From: Bacteroidales bacterium
GTDB taxonomy: Bacteria > Bacteroidota > Bacteroidia > Bacteroidales > Paludibacteraceae
Direction: 5' to 3'
Assembly: GCA_900767385.1 (NCBI GenBank)
Contig: CAAFYY010000023.1
Span: 1-48,228, forward strand
DNA length: 48,228 bases
The notes under the pieces are model-generated. The model worked only from the letters and a program-made list of their open reading frames with translations. It was not told the DNA's origin and made no database searches. The translations under genes were made by a program, and so were the position numbers. Every line of letters starts with the position of its first letter. Position 1 is the first letter of the stretch. Below are positions 25,469 to 34,890 of the stretch, in pieces.

Positions 25469-26485
25469 TTATGCTAATGAGCCGTTACTGATGGCTTCCA
25501 TGATCTTAGCTTCGATTTCTGCTGCCAGTTCCTCATTGTCGACCATGAGTTTCTTGACAGCCTCGCGGCCTTGCGCCAAGCGGGTCTCACCGTAGCTGTA
25601 CCAAGAGCCTTTTTTCTCGAGGATATTGAGCTCGGTGCCCAAGTCGACGAGTTCGCCCGAGCGGGAGATACCCTCGCCGAACATGATATCGAATTCTGTC
25701 TTGCGGAATGGAGGTGCCACTTTGTTTTTGATGACTTTGACACGGGTCTGGTTGCCGATGGTGTTGTCGCCATCCTTGATTTGGCTGACACGACGAATGT
25801 CAAGACGAACAGAGGAGTAGAACTTGAGGGCGTTGCCGCCTGTGGTGGTCTCAGGATTGCCGAACATGACACCGATTTTCTCACGCAATTGGTTGATGAA
25901 GATACAGGTGGTCTTTGTCTTGCTGATGCTGGCAGTGAGTTTACGCAAAGCCTGAGACATCAGACGGGCCTGAAGACCGACTTTATTGTCGCCCATGTCG
26001 CCTTCAATCTCCGCTTTTGGAGTCAAGGCAGCTACGGAGTCGACGACGATGATGTCGACAGCAGAAGAGCGAACGAGGTGATCGACGATTTCGAGCGCTT
26101 GCTCGCCGTTGTCCGGTTGAGAGATGAGGAGGTTGTCGACGTCAACACCGAGTTTCTCGGCATAGAAACGGTCGAAGGCATGCTCTGCGTCGATGATGGC
26201 AGCAATGCCGCCTTGCTTCTGTGTCTCGGCAATCGCATGGATGGCAAGGGTGGTCTTACCACTTGACTCTGGGCCATAAATCTCGATGATACGGCCTTTA
26301 GGGTAACCGCCGACACCAAGGGCAGCGTTGAGGCCAACAGAACCGGTTGGGATGACTTCGATTTGATCGACTTTGTCGTCGCCGAGTCTCATGAGTGTTC
26401 CTTTGCCAAAATCTTTCTCGATTTTGTCCATTGCCAAACGGAGTGCTTTGAGCTTGTCGGCTGAGGGTTGTTTCAATTCGTCCAT
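25469..26485 (-). CDS. recA: Recombinase RecA
   Basis: A 338-residue RecA: the ATP-dependent strand-exchange protein of homologous recombination. Walker A is GPESSGKTT (71-79), the Walker B strand is DIIVVDSVAALTPKAEIEGD (about 139-158), and the DNA-binding loop and INQLREKIGVMFGNPETTTGGNALKFYSS signature follow at about 196-225. It is shorter at the C terminus than E. coli RecA (353 residues) and lacks its very acidic tail. It has its own promoter at 26553-26582 and no LexA-type box that I recognise. Confidence 0.98.
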   Translation of the reverse strand: MDELKQPSADKLKALRLAMDKIEKDFGKGTLMRLGDDKVDQIEVIPTGSVGLNAALGVGGYPKGRIIEIYGPESSGKTTLAIHAIAETQKQGGIAAIIDAEHAFDRFYAEKLGVDVDNLLISQPDNGEQALEIVDHLVRSSAVDIIVVDSVAALTPKAEIEGDMGDNKVGLQARLMSQALRKLTASISKTKTTCIFINQLREKIGVMFGNPETTTGGNALKFYSSVRLDIRRVSQIKDGDNTIGNQTRVKVIKNKVAPPFRKTEFDIMFGEGISRSGELVDLGTELNILEKKGSWYSYGETRLAQGREAVKKLMVDNEELAAEIEAKIMEAISNGSLA

Positions 26486-26552
26486 AGTAGTACGAGTTTT
26501 TTGCTGTTATTATTGATAATTAGTGTAGAATGATTCGTTTGTCACTACGTGG

Positions 26553-26582
26553 CAAAGTTACTTATTTTTTCTGAATTGACAA
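26553..26582 (-). promoter_or_regulatory. recA promoter
   Basis: On the - strand TTG (26582-26580), exactly 19 bp, then TAACTTTG (26560-26553). Predicted start near 26546, leader about 60 nt. Confidence 0.75.
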
Positions 26583-26597
26583 GGAGAACAGGATATG

Positions 26598-27698
26598 TTA
26601 TTTTTGTTTTTTTATCCTTTTTGTCAAAGAAATATTCCATAGGATGTAGAGCACAGCGTCCACAAGAATCAAGAGATTGACATTGACGAATCTGGAGAGG
26701 ACGAGGTTGCTCAAGAGGTAGCAGATGGCCACGAGGAGTATGATGCGGCGGGCGATATTCTGCGAGTTATAGATTTTCACCAGTTTGTGGTGGAGGTGGT
26801 TCATGTCGGGATGGAAGGGAGAGACGCCCAGGTACATGCGGAAGGCGAAGACGCGGAGGGCATCGAAGCAAGGGATGAACAACGGAGCGACGGCGCTGAT
26901 GAGTCGGACATCGGAGGCTTCGCCAGTGTTCGACTCAAGGAAGAACAACGCACAGAGCGCGAGCGACATGCCGAGCGTCATGCTGCCAGCATCACCCATA
27001 AAGATACGGTGGCGGGTGGTTTTCTTGTAGGTATTATAGAAGAAGAACGGAACGATGACACCCAAGAGGGCAAAGACCCCCAAGGCATAGGAGTATTGAC
27101 CAAGGATGATGAACCACGAACCGTAGTAGATTAGCATGATTGAGGAGAGTCCGGAGGCAAGTCCGTCGATTCCGTCGATAAGATTGACAGCCACCACGAT
27201 ACCGATGAAGAAGAGTATGGTTATCAGGGTATCGAGCCAAAACGGGAGGGCGTTCAGGAAGAGCAGTCCACCGAGATTCTGGAAATGGAGACCAGAAGCA
27301 ACGACACAAACAGAAGCAGCCAAGAGGGCAATGAGTTTGACACGGTAGTTGAGGGTGCGGAGATCGTCGATTACACCGGTGGCATAGATGATTCCTGCAG
27401 CCACGAGGAGAAAGAGCCAACGGGGCCAAGGGATGGACGAGAATGTAAAGAAGTCGTTCGCCTCGGAGAGGAAATAGAATGCAACGACGAGGGCTATAGA
27501 GAAGAGCATCTCTGGCAGGAAGGAGACACCGCCCAGACGAGACGCATATCCCTTATGCATCTTACGATAGTCGGGTTTGTCACAGCGTCCCTTTCTGATG
27601 CTGCGGGAGAGGATGCGAGGTATCACCATTCCAGATAAGGTGGCACTTGAGAGGAAGGCGCACAGCAAAAAGACGATAAGAAGCAGTCTATGTTCCAA
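26598..27698 (-). CDS. WecA/MraY-family undecaprenyl-phosphate sugar-1-P transferase
   Basis: A 366-residue polytopic membrane enzyme of the polyprenyl-phosphate N-acetylhexosamine-1-phosphate transferase family. It starts surface polysaccharide synthesis by joining a sugar phosphate (often GlcNAc-1-P) to undecaprenyl phosphate. Landmarks: TGVIDDLRTLNYRVKL with the Mg-binding Asp pair (about 107-122), AVNLIDGIDGLASGLSS (about 169-185), FMGDAGSMTLG (about 233-243) and a HLHHKL motif near 302. Around ten hydrophobic helices are visible. The WecA branch fits better than MraY because of the basic HLHH loop. No good promoter is visible between it and the terminator at 27842-27875. Confidence 0.88.
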   Translation of the reverse strand: MEHRLLLIVFLLCAFLSSATLSGMVIPRILSRSIRKGRCDKPDYRKMHKGYASRLGGVSFLPEMLFSIALVVAFYFLSEANDFFTFSSIPWPRWLFLLVAAGIIYATGVIDDLRTLNYRVKLIALLAASVCVVASGLHFQNLGGLLFLNALPFWLDTLITILFFIGIVVAVNLIDGIDGLASGLSSIMLIYYGSWFIILGQYSYALGVFALLGVIVPFFFYNTYKKTTRHRIFMGDAGSMTLGMSLALCALFFLESNTGEASDVRLISAVAPLFIPCFDALRVFAFRMYLGVSPFHPDMNHLHHKLVKIYNSQNIARRIILLVAICYLLSNLVLSRFVNVNLLILVDAVLYILWNISLTKRIKKQK

Positions 27699-27841
27699 AG
27701 GATTTCTTTTTAGCCGAGATGACCAATGTCACATCGAATTTGTAGATGCAAATTTCGGCATTTTTGTTGACATTCCCAAACGAAGGAGCATAAAAGTTAA
27801 CAATAGATTTCAAGCAACGGCAGCGACGCTCAGCTTGGGAC

Positions 27842-27875
27842 AAAAAAAAGGTGCTTCCCTTTGCCGGGAAGCACC
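27842..27875 (-). terminator. Terminator of the SusCD operon
   Basis: GGTGCTTCCC (27850-27859) and GGGAAGCACC (27866-27875) form a perfect 10-bp stem with a 6-nt loop. On the - strand eight Ts follow. It lies 24 bp after the last gene of the operon. Confidence 0.88.
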
Positions 27876-27898
27876 CTATGTTTAATCTGGTTTACAGA

Positions 27899-28858
27899 TT
27901 ATTTGCGTGTCAAAACGTTTGGCATTTGTGGAAACATTTTGTGAGCAACAGCGATTTGTTTCTCAACTTGTTTCTTGTCAACGCGGAGGAAGTTCATGCC
28001 GTTGATTTCAACCATCTTAACTTCGTCGAATGAAGCAGAACCTTGTTTGTCGTAAACAACGTTCTCGTCATTGCCGAGAGTGATGTCGAGGTGGCAACGT
28101 GGAACTACGCTGTTTTGGTCCATGCAGAATGAGCTACCCATGTTGATAACACCGTAGATGTTACCAAATTGATAACCTTCAGCACCCATAACGCACTCGG
28201 TCATGTAAGAACCGTAGATTGTATCGTTGCGGATAGCACCAGCCTCAAATGTTGAAGCCTCTGAGAGAGGAGCTTCTGCTGCGTCCCAGTCACCGAGGAT
28301 GTAGATGTATTGGTCGTCAGAAGCACCGAGACCCATGATCAAGAATGCTGGGCATTGGTCAGGACCGATGAAGTCGTCGTTGTCGCGATCATAAGCCATA
28401 CCGTTGGTCATGAGGAGGAATGTGTAGTTGGTCCACTCGTAGGTGTTGCCAGAAGTTTCAGAAGTGAATGTTTCACCGGTTTTTTCAGCGTCCATTGTCA
28501 AGAAAGCCTCAACAGAAACGACGCGTGGGTCAAAGTAAGAAGCAACTTCTACTTCGCAAGTAGCAGTTTTGTCACCGCATGAAGCAGTGATGGTGCAAGT
28601 ACCAACACCAGCAGCTGTTACCAAGCCGTTTTGAGCTACGGTAGCTACTTCTGTGTTAGATGATTTCCAAGTTACCTGTTGGCCGGCAGGATCAGTTGTA
28701 GCGGTGAGACGCTCTGAACCGATTTCTGAGATTACGATAGATGTTTTGTTGAGGGTGATACCGTTAACACCGCCTTCGCCTGGTTTAGGATCTTTACCAC
28801 CGCAAGAAGCGAGAGCCAAAGTCAACAAAGCAACTGCAAAGAACATTAATTTTTTCAT
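27899..28858 (-). CDS. Lipoprotein with Big_2 domain, third gene of the SusCD operon
   Basis: A 319-residue lipoprotein (signal ending LASC, Cys19). Residues about 35-95 form a bacterial Ig-like (Big_2) domain: TLNKTSIVISEIGSERLTAT, TWKSSNTEVATVAQNGLVTAAGVGTCTITAS. The rest (about 100-319) is an unrecognised domain that has many Asp, Gly and aromatic residues and could bind a ligand at the cell surface. Its place after SusC and SusD is where SusE/SusF-type surface glycan-binding lipoproteins or PUL accessory proteins usually lie, but it does not match SusE by eye. The start at 28858 begins directly at the signal peptide. Confidence 0.82.
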   Translation of the reverse strand: MKKLMFFAVALLTLALASCGGKDPKPGEGGVNGITLNKTSIVISEIGSERLTATTDPAGQQVTWKSSNTEVATVAQNGLVTAAGVGTCTITASCGDKTATCEVEVASYFDPRVVSVEAFLTMDAEKTGETFTSETSGNTYEWTNYTFLLMTNGMAYDRDNDDFIGPDQCPAFLIMGLGASDDQYIYILGDWDAAEAPLSEASTFEAGAIRNDTIYGSYMTECVMGAEGYQFGNIYGVINMGSSFCMDQNSVVPRCHLDITLGNDENVVYDKQGSASFDEVKMVEINGMNFLRVDKKQVEKQIAVAHKMFPQMPNVLTRK

Positions 28859-28970
28859 AATGCTTTTCTGTTTAATTTGTTTGTATAAGTAGTTAATTGA
28901 ACTAAAGTCAAGAGGAAAGAAGGAGGGTTGCCTGGCGTTGCCGAGCAAGCCCTTCCTTCATTAGATTTTA

Positions 28971-30500
28971 TTACTCTTCGTCGCCAGTGTTGAAGTTGTA
29001 GTTGTACTCAGACTCAGCGGCTGGGATGTTGTAATAGAACATGGTGTAAGCGGTGCCTTGACCAGCGCCTTGGAAGTGGTTGGTACCACGAGCGATTGTC
29101 AAGCCCATACGTTTACGTGTGAGGTAAGAACGACCTTCGCCCCAGAGTTCCAAACGCCAGTTGTAGATCAACTGATCATGGAAGTTAGCCTCTGAGATTT
29201 CGGCGCTCTGGTCACGTTGAGCAACGAGTTCACCAAGCATATCTACAGCTTCGCCGGTATTGCCCATTTCGTTGGCAGCCTCAGCAGCTACGAGGTACAT
29301 CTCTTCAATGCGCAAGAAGCAGATATCGTTGAGCCATTGACGGTCGCCACCGATGATACGTTTTGGATCGTAGAATTTCTGCATTGGAGCCAAAGCGAAT
29401 ACTTTGTTGTATTGGCTATTGGTGTCAACGTCCTGGAACCATTGTTTACGGATATCAGTTTCTGGGATCAAAGCATAGAGAGCATCGTCGCAAGCTTTGT
29501 AGTCACCAGCCATAGCGTAGCTATAAGTGAAGATGTCGATTTGACCGAACAATGAACCCAAACCAGTAGCAGTCTCAGTGGTTACGTCAACTGCCCACAT
29601 CCAGTTTTTAGATGCAACGTTGTTGAAACCGTTAGAGAGAACTTCGTTGTAAGGGAGGAGTTGGTAGTTGTTGCTTTCGATGATTTCGTTAGCCAAAGCG
29701 TAAGCCTCTGCGAAGTCTTCGTTGTGGAAGTAACCGCGTGTGAGGTAGAGGTATGCCAACCAACCTTTAGCGATGTCGGCGTTTACATAGGTCTTAGAGA
29801 GACGCTCGAAGCCGTCGAGATATTCGATAGCAAGCAAGAGGTCGTTCTCAGCCTGTTGGTAAACCTGTTCTGCTGTTGATGGTGGTTGTGGAACACCGAT
29901 TTCAGTCTCTTCAGTGTAGATAGGTACGCAGATAGCGTTGAGGTCGAACGCTGTTGTCTGACCTTTACCCCATTGCTCACCGAAGTAGTTAGCCAACCAG
30001 AAGTAGCAGAAGCCACGCATAGCCAAAGCTTGACCGAATGCGTAAGAGGCGTTCAACTCTGTTTCTTCGAGGTTGTCATGGTCTGTGAAGTCAACACCCT
30101 CATATTTCTCAGAGAGACGTTGAGCCAAGATAACGTTACAGTTCTTGATGATTTTGTAGTAGTAAGAAGCCCACATGTAGCTACCGAATGAAGAGTAGCC
30201 AAACTCAGACATGAAAGCAGCTGTCTCAAACCAACCGTAGTTACGGCCACGGAGAGCTACGTCGCCTACACCGAGGTCGGTGTGGAGGTCGATACCTTTC
30301 TGACCGAACTCGTCGTGGTTTGCGTAACGAATCATCAAGCTATAGATACCAAGCACGTTGGCGTCGAATGCTGTGTATGCAGAGTCATATTGTTCTTGAA
30401 TGATGGTGCCACCAGAAGGTTGCAAATCCAAGAAGTTAGAAGAACATGAGCTAAAAATCATGGCAGCAGCAACGACCAATGTCAATAATTGCTTTTTCAT
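28971..30500 (-). CDS. SusD/RagB-family nutrient-binding lipoprotein
   Basis: A 509-residue SusD-type outer-membrane lipoprotein (Cys19 in IFSSC; then SSNFLDLQPSGG). It is an alpha-helical, TPR-containing solute binder that forms a lid over its SusC channel. Landmarks are the ASYAFGQALAMRGFCYFWLANYFGEQW segment (about 149-175), VYQQAENDLLLAIEYLD (about 207-223) and NADIAKGWLAYLYLTRG. The C-terminal RLELWGEGRSYLTRKRMGL (about 452-470) is the family ending. Substrate unknown. It follows susC by 30 bp. Confidence 0.93.
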   Translation of the reverse strand: MKKQLLTLVVAAAMIFSSCSSNFLDLQPSGGTIIQEQYDSAYTAFDANVLGIYSLMIRYANHDEFGQKGIDLHTDLGVGDVALRGRNYGWFETAAFMSEFGYSSFGSYMWASYYYKIIKNCNVILAQRLSEKYEGVDFTDHDNLEETELNASYAFGQALAMRGFCYFWLANYFGEQWGKGQTTAFDLNAICVPIYTEETEIGVPQPPSTAEQVYQQAENDLLLAIEYLDGFERLSKTYVNADIAKGWLAYLYLTRGYFHNEDFAEAYALANEIIESNNYQLLPYNEVLSNGFNNVASKNWMWAVDVTTETATGLGSLFGQIDIFTYSYAMAGDYKACDDALYALIPETDIRKQWFQDVDTNSQYNKVFALAPMQKFYDPKRIIGGDRQWLNDICFLRIEEMYLVAAEAANEMGNTGEAVDMLGELVAQRDQSAEISEANFHDQLIYNWRLELWGEGRSYLTRKRMGLTIARGTNHFQGAGQGTAYTMFYYNIPAAESEYNYNFNTGDEE

Positions 30501-30530
30501 AACTTTCTATATTCTTTAGATTGTTTGTTA

Positions 30531-33500
30531 TTAGAATTGGAATTTGATACCGCCCATGATTGTGCTAAGTGGTGAGTAGCTATAGGTGCTGCTGCCACCG
30601 GTGTAAGAAGCGAATGGGTTGTAGCCGCGACGTGCTGAGAGCACGAAGAGGTTTTCGCCAGATACCCAGAAGTTGAGGTTGTTGAGTTTCATTTTTGAAA
30701 CAACCTTGCTTGGCAAGCTATAGCCGATACGTACGTTAGCCAATTGGAGAGCATTGAGTGATGTCAAGAAACGGGTTGATGTATAGTTTGAATACAAGTC
30801 ATAACCGTTTGAGAGACGTGGAACGTCGGTGTTGGTGTTGGTTTCTGTCCAAGCGTTGCGCATGTCAACGTGCCAGTTGCGAGCACCGAATTTACCTGAT
30901 TCCATCAACATAGCGTATGAGCTATCGTAGCCATAACCGCCGAGTTGGTAGTTGAAGAATGCTGAGATGTCAACACCGTAGAGTTTCATGTCGATACCGA
31001 AGCCGCCGTATACGTCTGGACGAGCGCGGAGGCACTTGCCTTTAGAGTTGTATACGTAGTTTGAAGCAGCGTAAGCGGTTGAGGTTGGGCTCTTGGTTGT
31101 GCCTTTCTCGAGTGTGCAACCTGGGTGTTGGAGCTCGTAGAGATATACGTTGGTGATAGTCTCTTCTGGGTTCTCAGGGTCAACGTATGAAGCATACATA
31201 GCCTCACCAGTCTCAGGATCTACACCCATATATTCTGGCAAGAACCATTCGAAGTTAGAGTGACCGAGTGACATAGCACCGTTCATCAACATGCGCTCGT
31301 CTGAACCATCGTGGTCGATAGGCATCAAAGTCATCTTATCACGCTCGAATGCACCGGTCAAACGGAAGTTCAATTTAACGTTGTTGCGGTCAACAGCTTT
31401 AACACCGAATTGGAATTCGATACCGTTGAGGGCAAGAGCAGCGTCGTTCACATAGTATGAAGAGTAACCTTGTGATGAAGCCACTGAACGTGGGAACAAG
31501 AGGTTGGTTACGTTCTTGTGATAGTACTCGATTTCACCGTTGAACATACCGTTTTTGAAGAATGCGAACTCAACACCTACGTTGGTTTGAGCTGTTTTCT
31601 CCCAAGTGAGGTTAGGGTTACCACGACCACCCCAGATCAATGATGGGAGACGGTCGATAGATTCGATTGAGTAGCGGTCGGTCCAAGCGTATTGACCGAT
31701 TTCTTTGTTACCAGCGGTACCCCAGCTGGCCTTGAGTTTCAACTCTTTGATCCATTTAGCGTTGTCGCGGATGAAGTTTTCTTGTGACATCATCCAAGCA
31801 GCACCTACAGAACCGAAGACACCCCAACGGTGACCTTTAGCAAATACAGAGCTACCGTCGCCACGGAGAGTAGCGTGGAGTGAGTATTTGTCGGCGAAGT
31901 TGTAACGGAGTTGGCCGAAGTATGATTCGAGGCGCTCACGACCTGTTGATGAAGAAAGACCGTCATAAACAGCACCGTTTGACCATTCAACGCCGTCAGG
32001 CAAGAGAAGTTGTGATACGGAACCAGAACCTGATTCAGCGTAGTCGATAACTGCTTCGTGAGCAACGAATACGTCGAGGGTGTGGTCGTCGGCAATTACA
32101 GTACCATACTTCAACATTTGGTTGGCAGTGATGGTCATGTAGTTGTAGTAGTTTTTAGAGATACGACCTACGCCTTCTGCGTCACCATAGAACATGTTGG
32201 TGAGTGAGTAAGCTGATTGACCGTAGTATTGGTAACCAACGTTAGCGGTCAATTTCAAGTCGTGTGTAGCGTTGGCGCTGTTGCCTTTGTAGAGCTGAGC
32301 CTCGAGGTCACCGCTCATTACCAATTGGTGCATTGAGTAGTGTTGTTTGTCGAGACGGAGAGCACCTGCAGGGTTGATACCGAGACCGTAGCCACGTGAG
32401 CCATAAGCGTCGGTGTATGAACCGTAGTCGAATGCATCGCCACCTACGCGTTCGTCTTTAACAACTTCACCAGTGATAGGATCGTGCTCGAGAACTGGGT
32501 AGATAGGAGGAGTTTCGTTAACGTAAGCGAAACCGTTGTTCATGTTAGAACCCTGACCTGGGTTGTTCATTTCTGAGTAAGCGTAAGAGATGTTCAAGTC
32601 ACCACGCAACCATTTTTTAGGTTGGAAGTTGAGGTTTGAACGTGTTGTCAAACGGTTGTAGTCAGAAGCGATGTAGTAACCTTGGTCTTTCAAGTAACCG
32701 AAAGAGGTGTAGTAGGTAGTTTTGTCTGAACCGCCGCTGAATTTAACGGTAGCCTCAAATTTGTGACCAGTACGGAAGATATAATCTTGCCAGTTTTCTG
32801 GAGTGTACTTGCGATCGGTACCTTCGTAGAATTTACCGGTAGCTGGGTCAATGAGGTCGCGGCCGTTAGCTTGCCACATGTTGTAACGCTTAGCAACACC
32901 TTCAGCACCGCCGAAGAGTTGGTAGCCAGCTTGTGTTTGAGCTTGTGATTGGCTGTTACCAGCGATGTAATACAAGTAGTTGTAGATGCTCTGCCAACCC
33001 ATTTCGGTATATTCCTCTGGACTTGAGATTACGTCGTAGAGAGGGAGGAGGCGCATGTTGCCACCATATTTAACGTCTACGTCGATTTTGCCTTGTGTGC
33101 CAGTAGAACCTTTTTTGGTTGTGATAACGACAACGCCGTTAGCACCACGAGCACCGTAAAGTGAAGTAGCGGTAGCGTCTTTCAACACGGTGGTTGAAGC
33201 GATATCGTTAGGGTTGATTGAAGCGATGTCGCCCATGTAAGGGATACCATCGACAACGTAAAGAGGGCTTGTGCTAGCGTTAACAGAAGCAACGCCACGG
33301 ATTTGGATAGAACCGGTTTGACCAGGTTGACCAGATGAGTTGGTAACCTGCACACCTGCGAACTCACCAGCAAGAGCCTTGGTAACATCACTTGGGTTCT
33401 TGTTCTCGATGGTTTCGCCATCAACAACAGCAGCAGAACCTACTGATGATACTTTAGTTTGCGCACCGTAACCAGTTTCTACGACTACAGTTTGGAGCAT

Positions 33501-33800
33501 TTTGGTGTCAGACTCCATAACGATACGCATACCGTTAGAAGCTGCCACTACTTGATCCTTGTAACCGAGATACTTTACGACAAGCTTTGATTTAGAAGAG
33601 GACACTGAAATGGAGAAGTGACCGTCGAGGTCGGTAACAACACCATTTGAAAGATTACCCTCCTCTTGCACTGACGCTCCGATAATGGGCTCGTTTGTTT
33701 CGCCGTCCACTATGGTGCCATTGATGGTCACTGACTGACCATAAACCATACCTGTGCAAGCAAGCAACAAGCAGGTTACTAATAGCATAAGCTTTTTCAT
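30531..33800 (-). CDS. SusC/RagA-family TonB-dependent transporter
   Basis: A 1089-residue outer-membrane transporter. It has a signal peptide (about 1-21), a carboxypeptidase-regulatory-like domain (about 24-90, INGTIVDGETNEPIIGASV), and a TonB plug with LYVVDGIP and ATSLYGARGANGVVVITTKKG (about 180-230). A 22-strand barrel fills the rest and ends in a C-terminal aromatic residue (IKFQF). With SusD it imports oligomers, usually glycans or peptides; the substrate is not identifiable. Promoter TTTG-20-TATCTTTG lies at 33889-33920, with an 85-nt leader. It is the first gene of a three-gene operon. Confidence 0.95.
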   Translation of the reverse strand: MKKLMLLVTCLLLACTGMVYGQSVTINGTIVDGETNEPIIGASVQEEGNLSNGVVTDLDGHFSISVSSSKSKLVVKYLGYKDQVVAASNGMRIVMESDTKMLQTVVVETGYGAQTKVSSVGSAAVVDGETIENKNPSDVTKALAGEFAGVQVTNSSGQPGQTGSIQIRGVASVNASTSPLYVVDGIPYMGDIASINPNDIASTTVLKDATATSLYGARGANGVVVITTKKGSTGTQGKIDVDVKYGGNMRLLPLYDVISSPEEYTEMGWQSIYNYLYYIAGNSQSQAQTQAGYQLFGGAEGVAKRYNMWQANGRDLIDPATGKFYEGTDRKYTPENWQDYIFRTGHKFEATVKFSGGSDKTTYYTSFGYLKDQGYYIASDYNRLTTRSNLNFQPKKWLRGDLNISYAYSEMNNPGQGSNMNNGFAYVNETPPIYPVLEHDPITGEVVKDERVGGDAFDYGSYTDAYGSRGYGLGINPAGALRLDKQHYSMHQLVMSGDLEAQLYKGNSANATHDLKLTANVGYQYYGQSAYSLTNMFYGDAEGVGRISKNYYNYMTITANQMLKYGTVIADDHTLDVFVAHEAVIDYAESGSGSVSQLLLPDGVEWSNGAVYDGLSSSTGRERLESYFGQLRYNFADKYSLHATLRGDGSSVFAKGHRWGVFGSVGAAWMMSQENFIRDNAKWIKELKLKASWGTAGNKEIGQYAWTDRYSIESIDRLPSLIWGGRGNPNLTWEKTAQTNVGVEFAFFKNGMFNGEIEYYHKNVTNLLFPRSVASSQGYSSYYVNDAALALNGIEFQFGVKAVDRNNVKLNFRLTGAFERDKMTLMPIDHDGSDERMLMNGAMSLGHSNFEWFLPEYMGVDPETGEAMYASYVDPENPEETITNVYLYELQHPGCTLEKGTTKSPTSTAYAASNYVYNSKGKCLRARPDVYGGFGIDMKLYGVDISAFFNYQLGGYGYDSSYAMLMESGKFGARNWHVDMRNAWTETNTNTDVPRLSNGYDLYSNYTSTRFLTSLNALQLANVRIGYSLPSKVVSKMKLNNLNFWVSGENLFVLSARRGYNPFASYTGGSSTYSYSPLSTIMGGIKFQF

Positions 33801-33888
33801 AGAGTTTGGATAGATAGTTTGTTAATTATTAATATTGTCAATTTTTGGGTATTCTCGTAGCTATACAACATACGAAAATAATCAGCCG

Positions 33889-33920
33889 CAAAGATAATAG
33901 TTTTAATTGGACTATACAAA
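33889..33920 (-). promoter_or_regulatory. Promoter of the SusCD operon
   Basis: On the - strand TTTG (33920-33917), 20 bp, then TATCTTTG (33896-33889), a near-consensus pair. Predicted start about 33882. Confidence 0.75.
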
Positions 33921-34143
33921 CATTCAGGCCGCATAAATCAAATTATTTCTGCAACTTTTTTTCTTTAGAGCATTAGCACAGCGATATAGGAGGTTGTCGG
34001 GAGGAGGAATGAGGGGTGATTTAGCCCTTTTCCAGGGGTAAAAAAAACAGTGTTTTCTGTGATAATGCCTTATGAATATAGTATAAGAGAGTCCATTCTC
34101 AACGGGAGAAAGGGCTCTCATAGATCGATGTGTTTGAGGAGAT
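33921..34143. other. Gap upstream of susC with a hairpin
   Basis: About 220 bp with no gene. GAGAGTCC (34087-34094) and GGGCTCTC (34112-34119) with inner TTCTC/GAGAA form a long imperfect stem, placed after the HAD gene end. It has no clear T-run on the - strand, so it may be a weak terminator or an RNA-end structure. Confidence 0.5.
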
Positions 34144-34890
34144 TCAAGATAACAACAAGGGGAGGAGTTCGTCCAAGTCGTTGATTTCCAAGTCGTGTTT
34201 ATCATCTGGTGTTTCAAGACGTTGGGGATTGTACCAGATGGAGTGGATTCCGGCATTGAAGGAGCCTACGATATCGGTGGGATATTCATCGCCGATAAGC
34301 AAGACCTCGGAGCGTTGGCAGCCACACTGACGCAAGGCAGCATCGAAAAACTGTGCGGTGGGTTTCGGAGCGCCAACATCTTCCGACAGGATGACTTGAC
34401 TGAAATAGGGTCTGAGACTGGCGCCGTCCATCTTTTTATATTGTATCTCAGGAAATCCGTTGGAGACGATGGCCAAGTCGTAGCGGGGCTGAAGGGCTTG
34501 GATGGCAGTCATCGCATTGGGCATCAGCTGGTTTTTCTCGGAAAGGCAGATGAAGAAGTCGCAGCTCAACGCCTGAGGCAGTGTCTCGTCGAGGACGCCA
34601 ACCTCACGCAGAGGAGAGGCAAAGCGCTCAACGATGAGGAAATCCTTCGTCACCTCGCCACGGGCATAGGCAGCCCAGAGGGCATGGTTGCAAGGGGCAT
34701 AGCGTTTGTGAAAGTCGAGAAAGTCGCTGTAGAAACGGTCAAGGCGATGCATGACGTAGAGCTCTTTGAGCGAGGCGATGGCATTGGTACGGAAGTCCCA
34801 TATCGTGCCATCAAGGTCAAAGAGGAGGGTCGTAATGGTTCGTTGCTCCAGAGACTGGAACAGCGAATCGCTATTCTTGGTCTTCCGCAT
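34144..34890 (-). CDS. HAD-family phosphatase (YjjG-like)
   Basis: A 248-residue HAD hydrolase. Motif I is LLFDLDGTIWDF (DxDGT, about 22-33), motif II is AIVSNGFPEIQYKKMD, motif III is the Lys in APKPTAQFFDAAL, and motif IV is LIGDEYPTDIVGSFNAG. The pattern after motif IV, GIHSIWYNPQ, is typical of YjjG-type pyrimidine 5'-nucleotidases. The start 34890 is chosen because it directly precedes the core fold; an upstream frame to 35088 is shadow of rsmI. It overlaps the rsmI end by 20 bp, so the two are translated together. Confidence 0.85.
   Translation of the reverse strand: MRKTKNSDSLFQSLEQRTITTLLFDLDGTIWDFRTNAIASLKELYVMHRLDRFYSDFLDFHKRYAPCNHALWAAYARGEVTKDFLIVERFASPLREVGVLDETLPQALSCDFFICLSEKNQLMPNAMTAIQALQPRYDLAIVSNGFPEIQYKKMDGASLRPYFSQVILSEDVGAPKPTAQFFDAALRQCGCQRSEVLLIGDEYPTDIVGSFNAGIHSIWYNPQRLETPDDKHDLEINDLDELLPLLLS

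Noticed and set aside
33924..34256. 110-residue frame on the - strand overlapping the HAD gene end
   Set aside because: It crosses the susC promoter region and overlaps the HAD frame out of phase.
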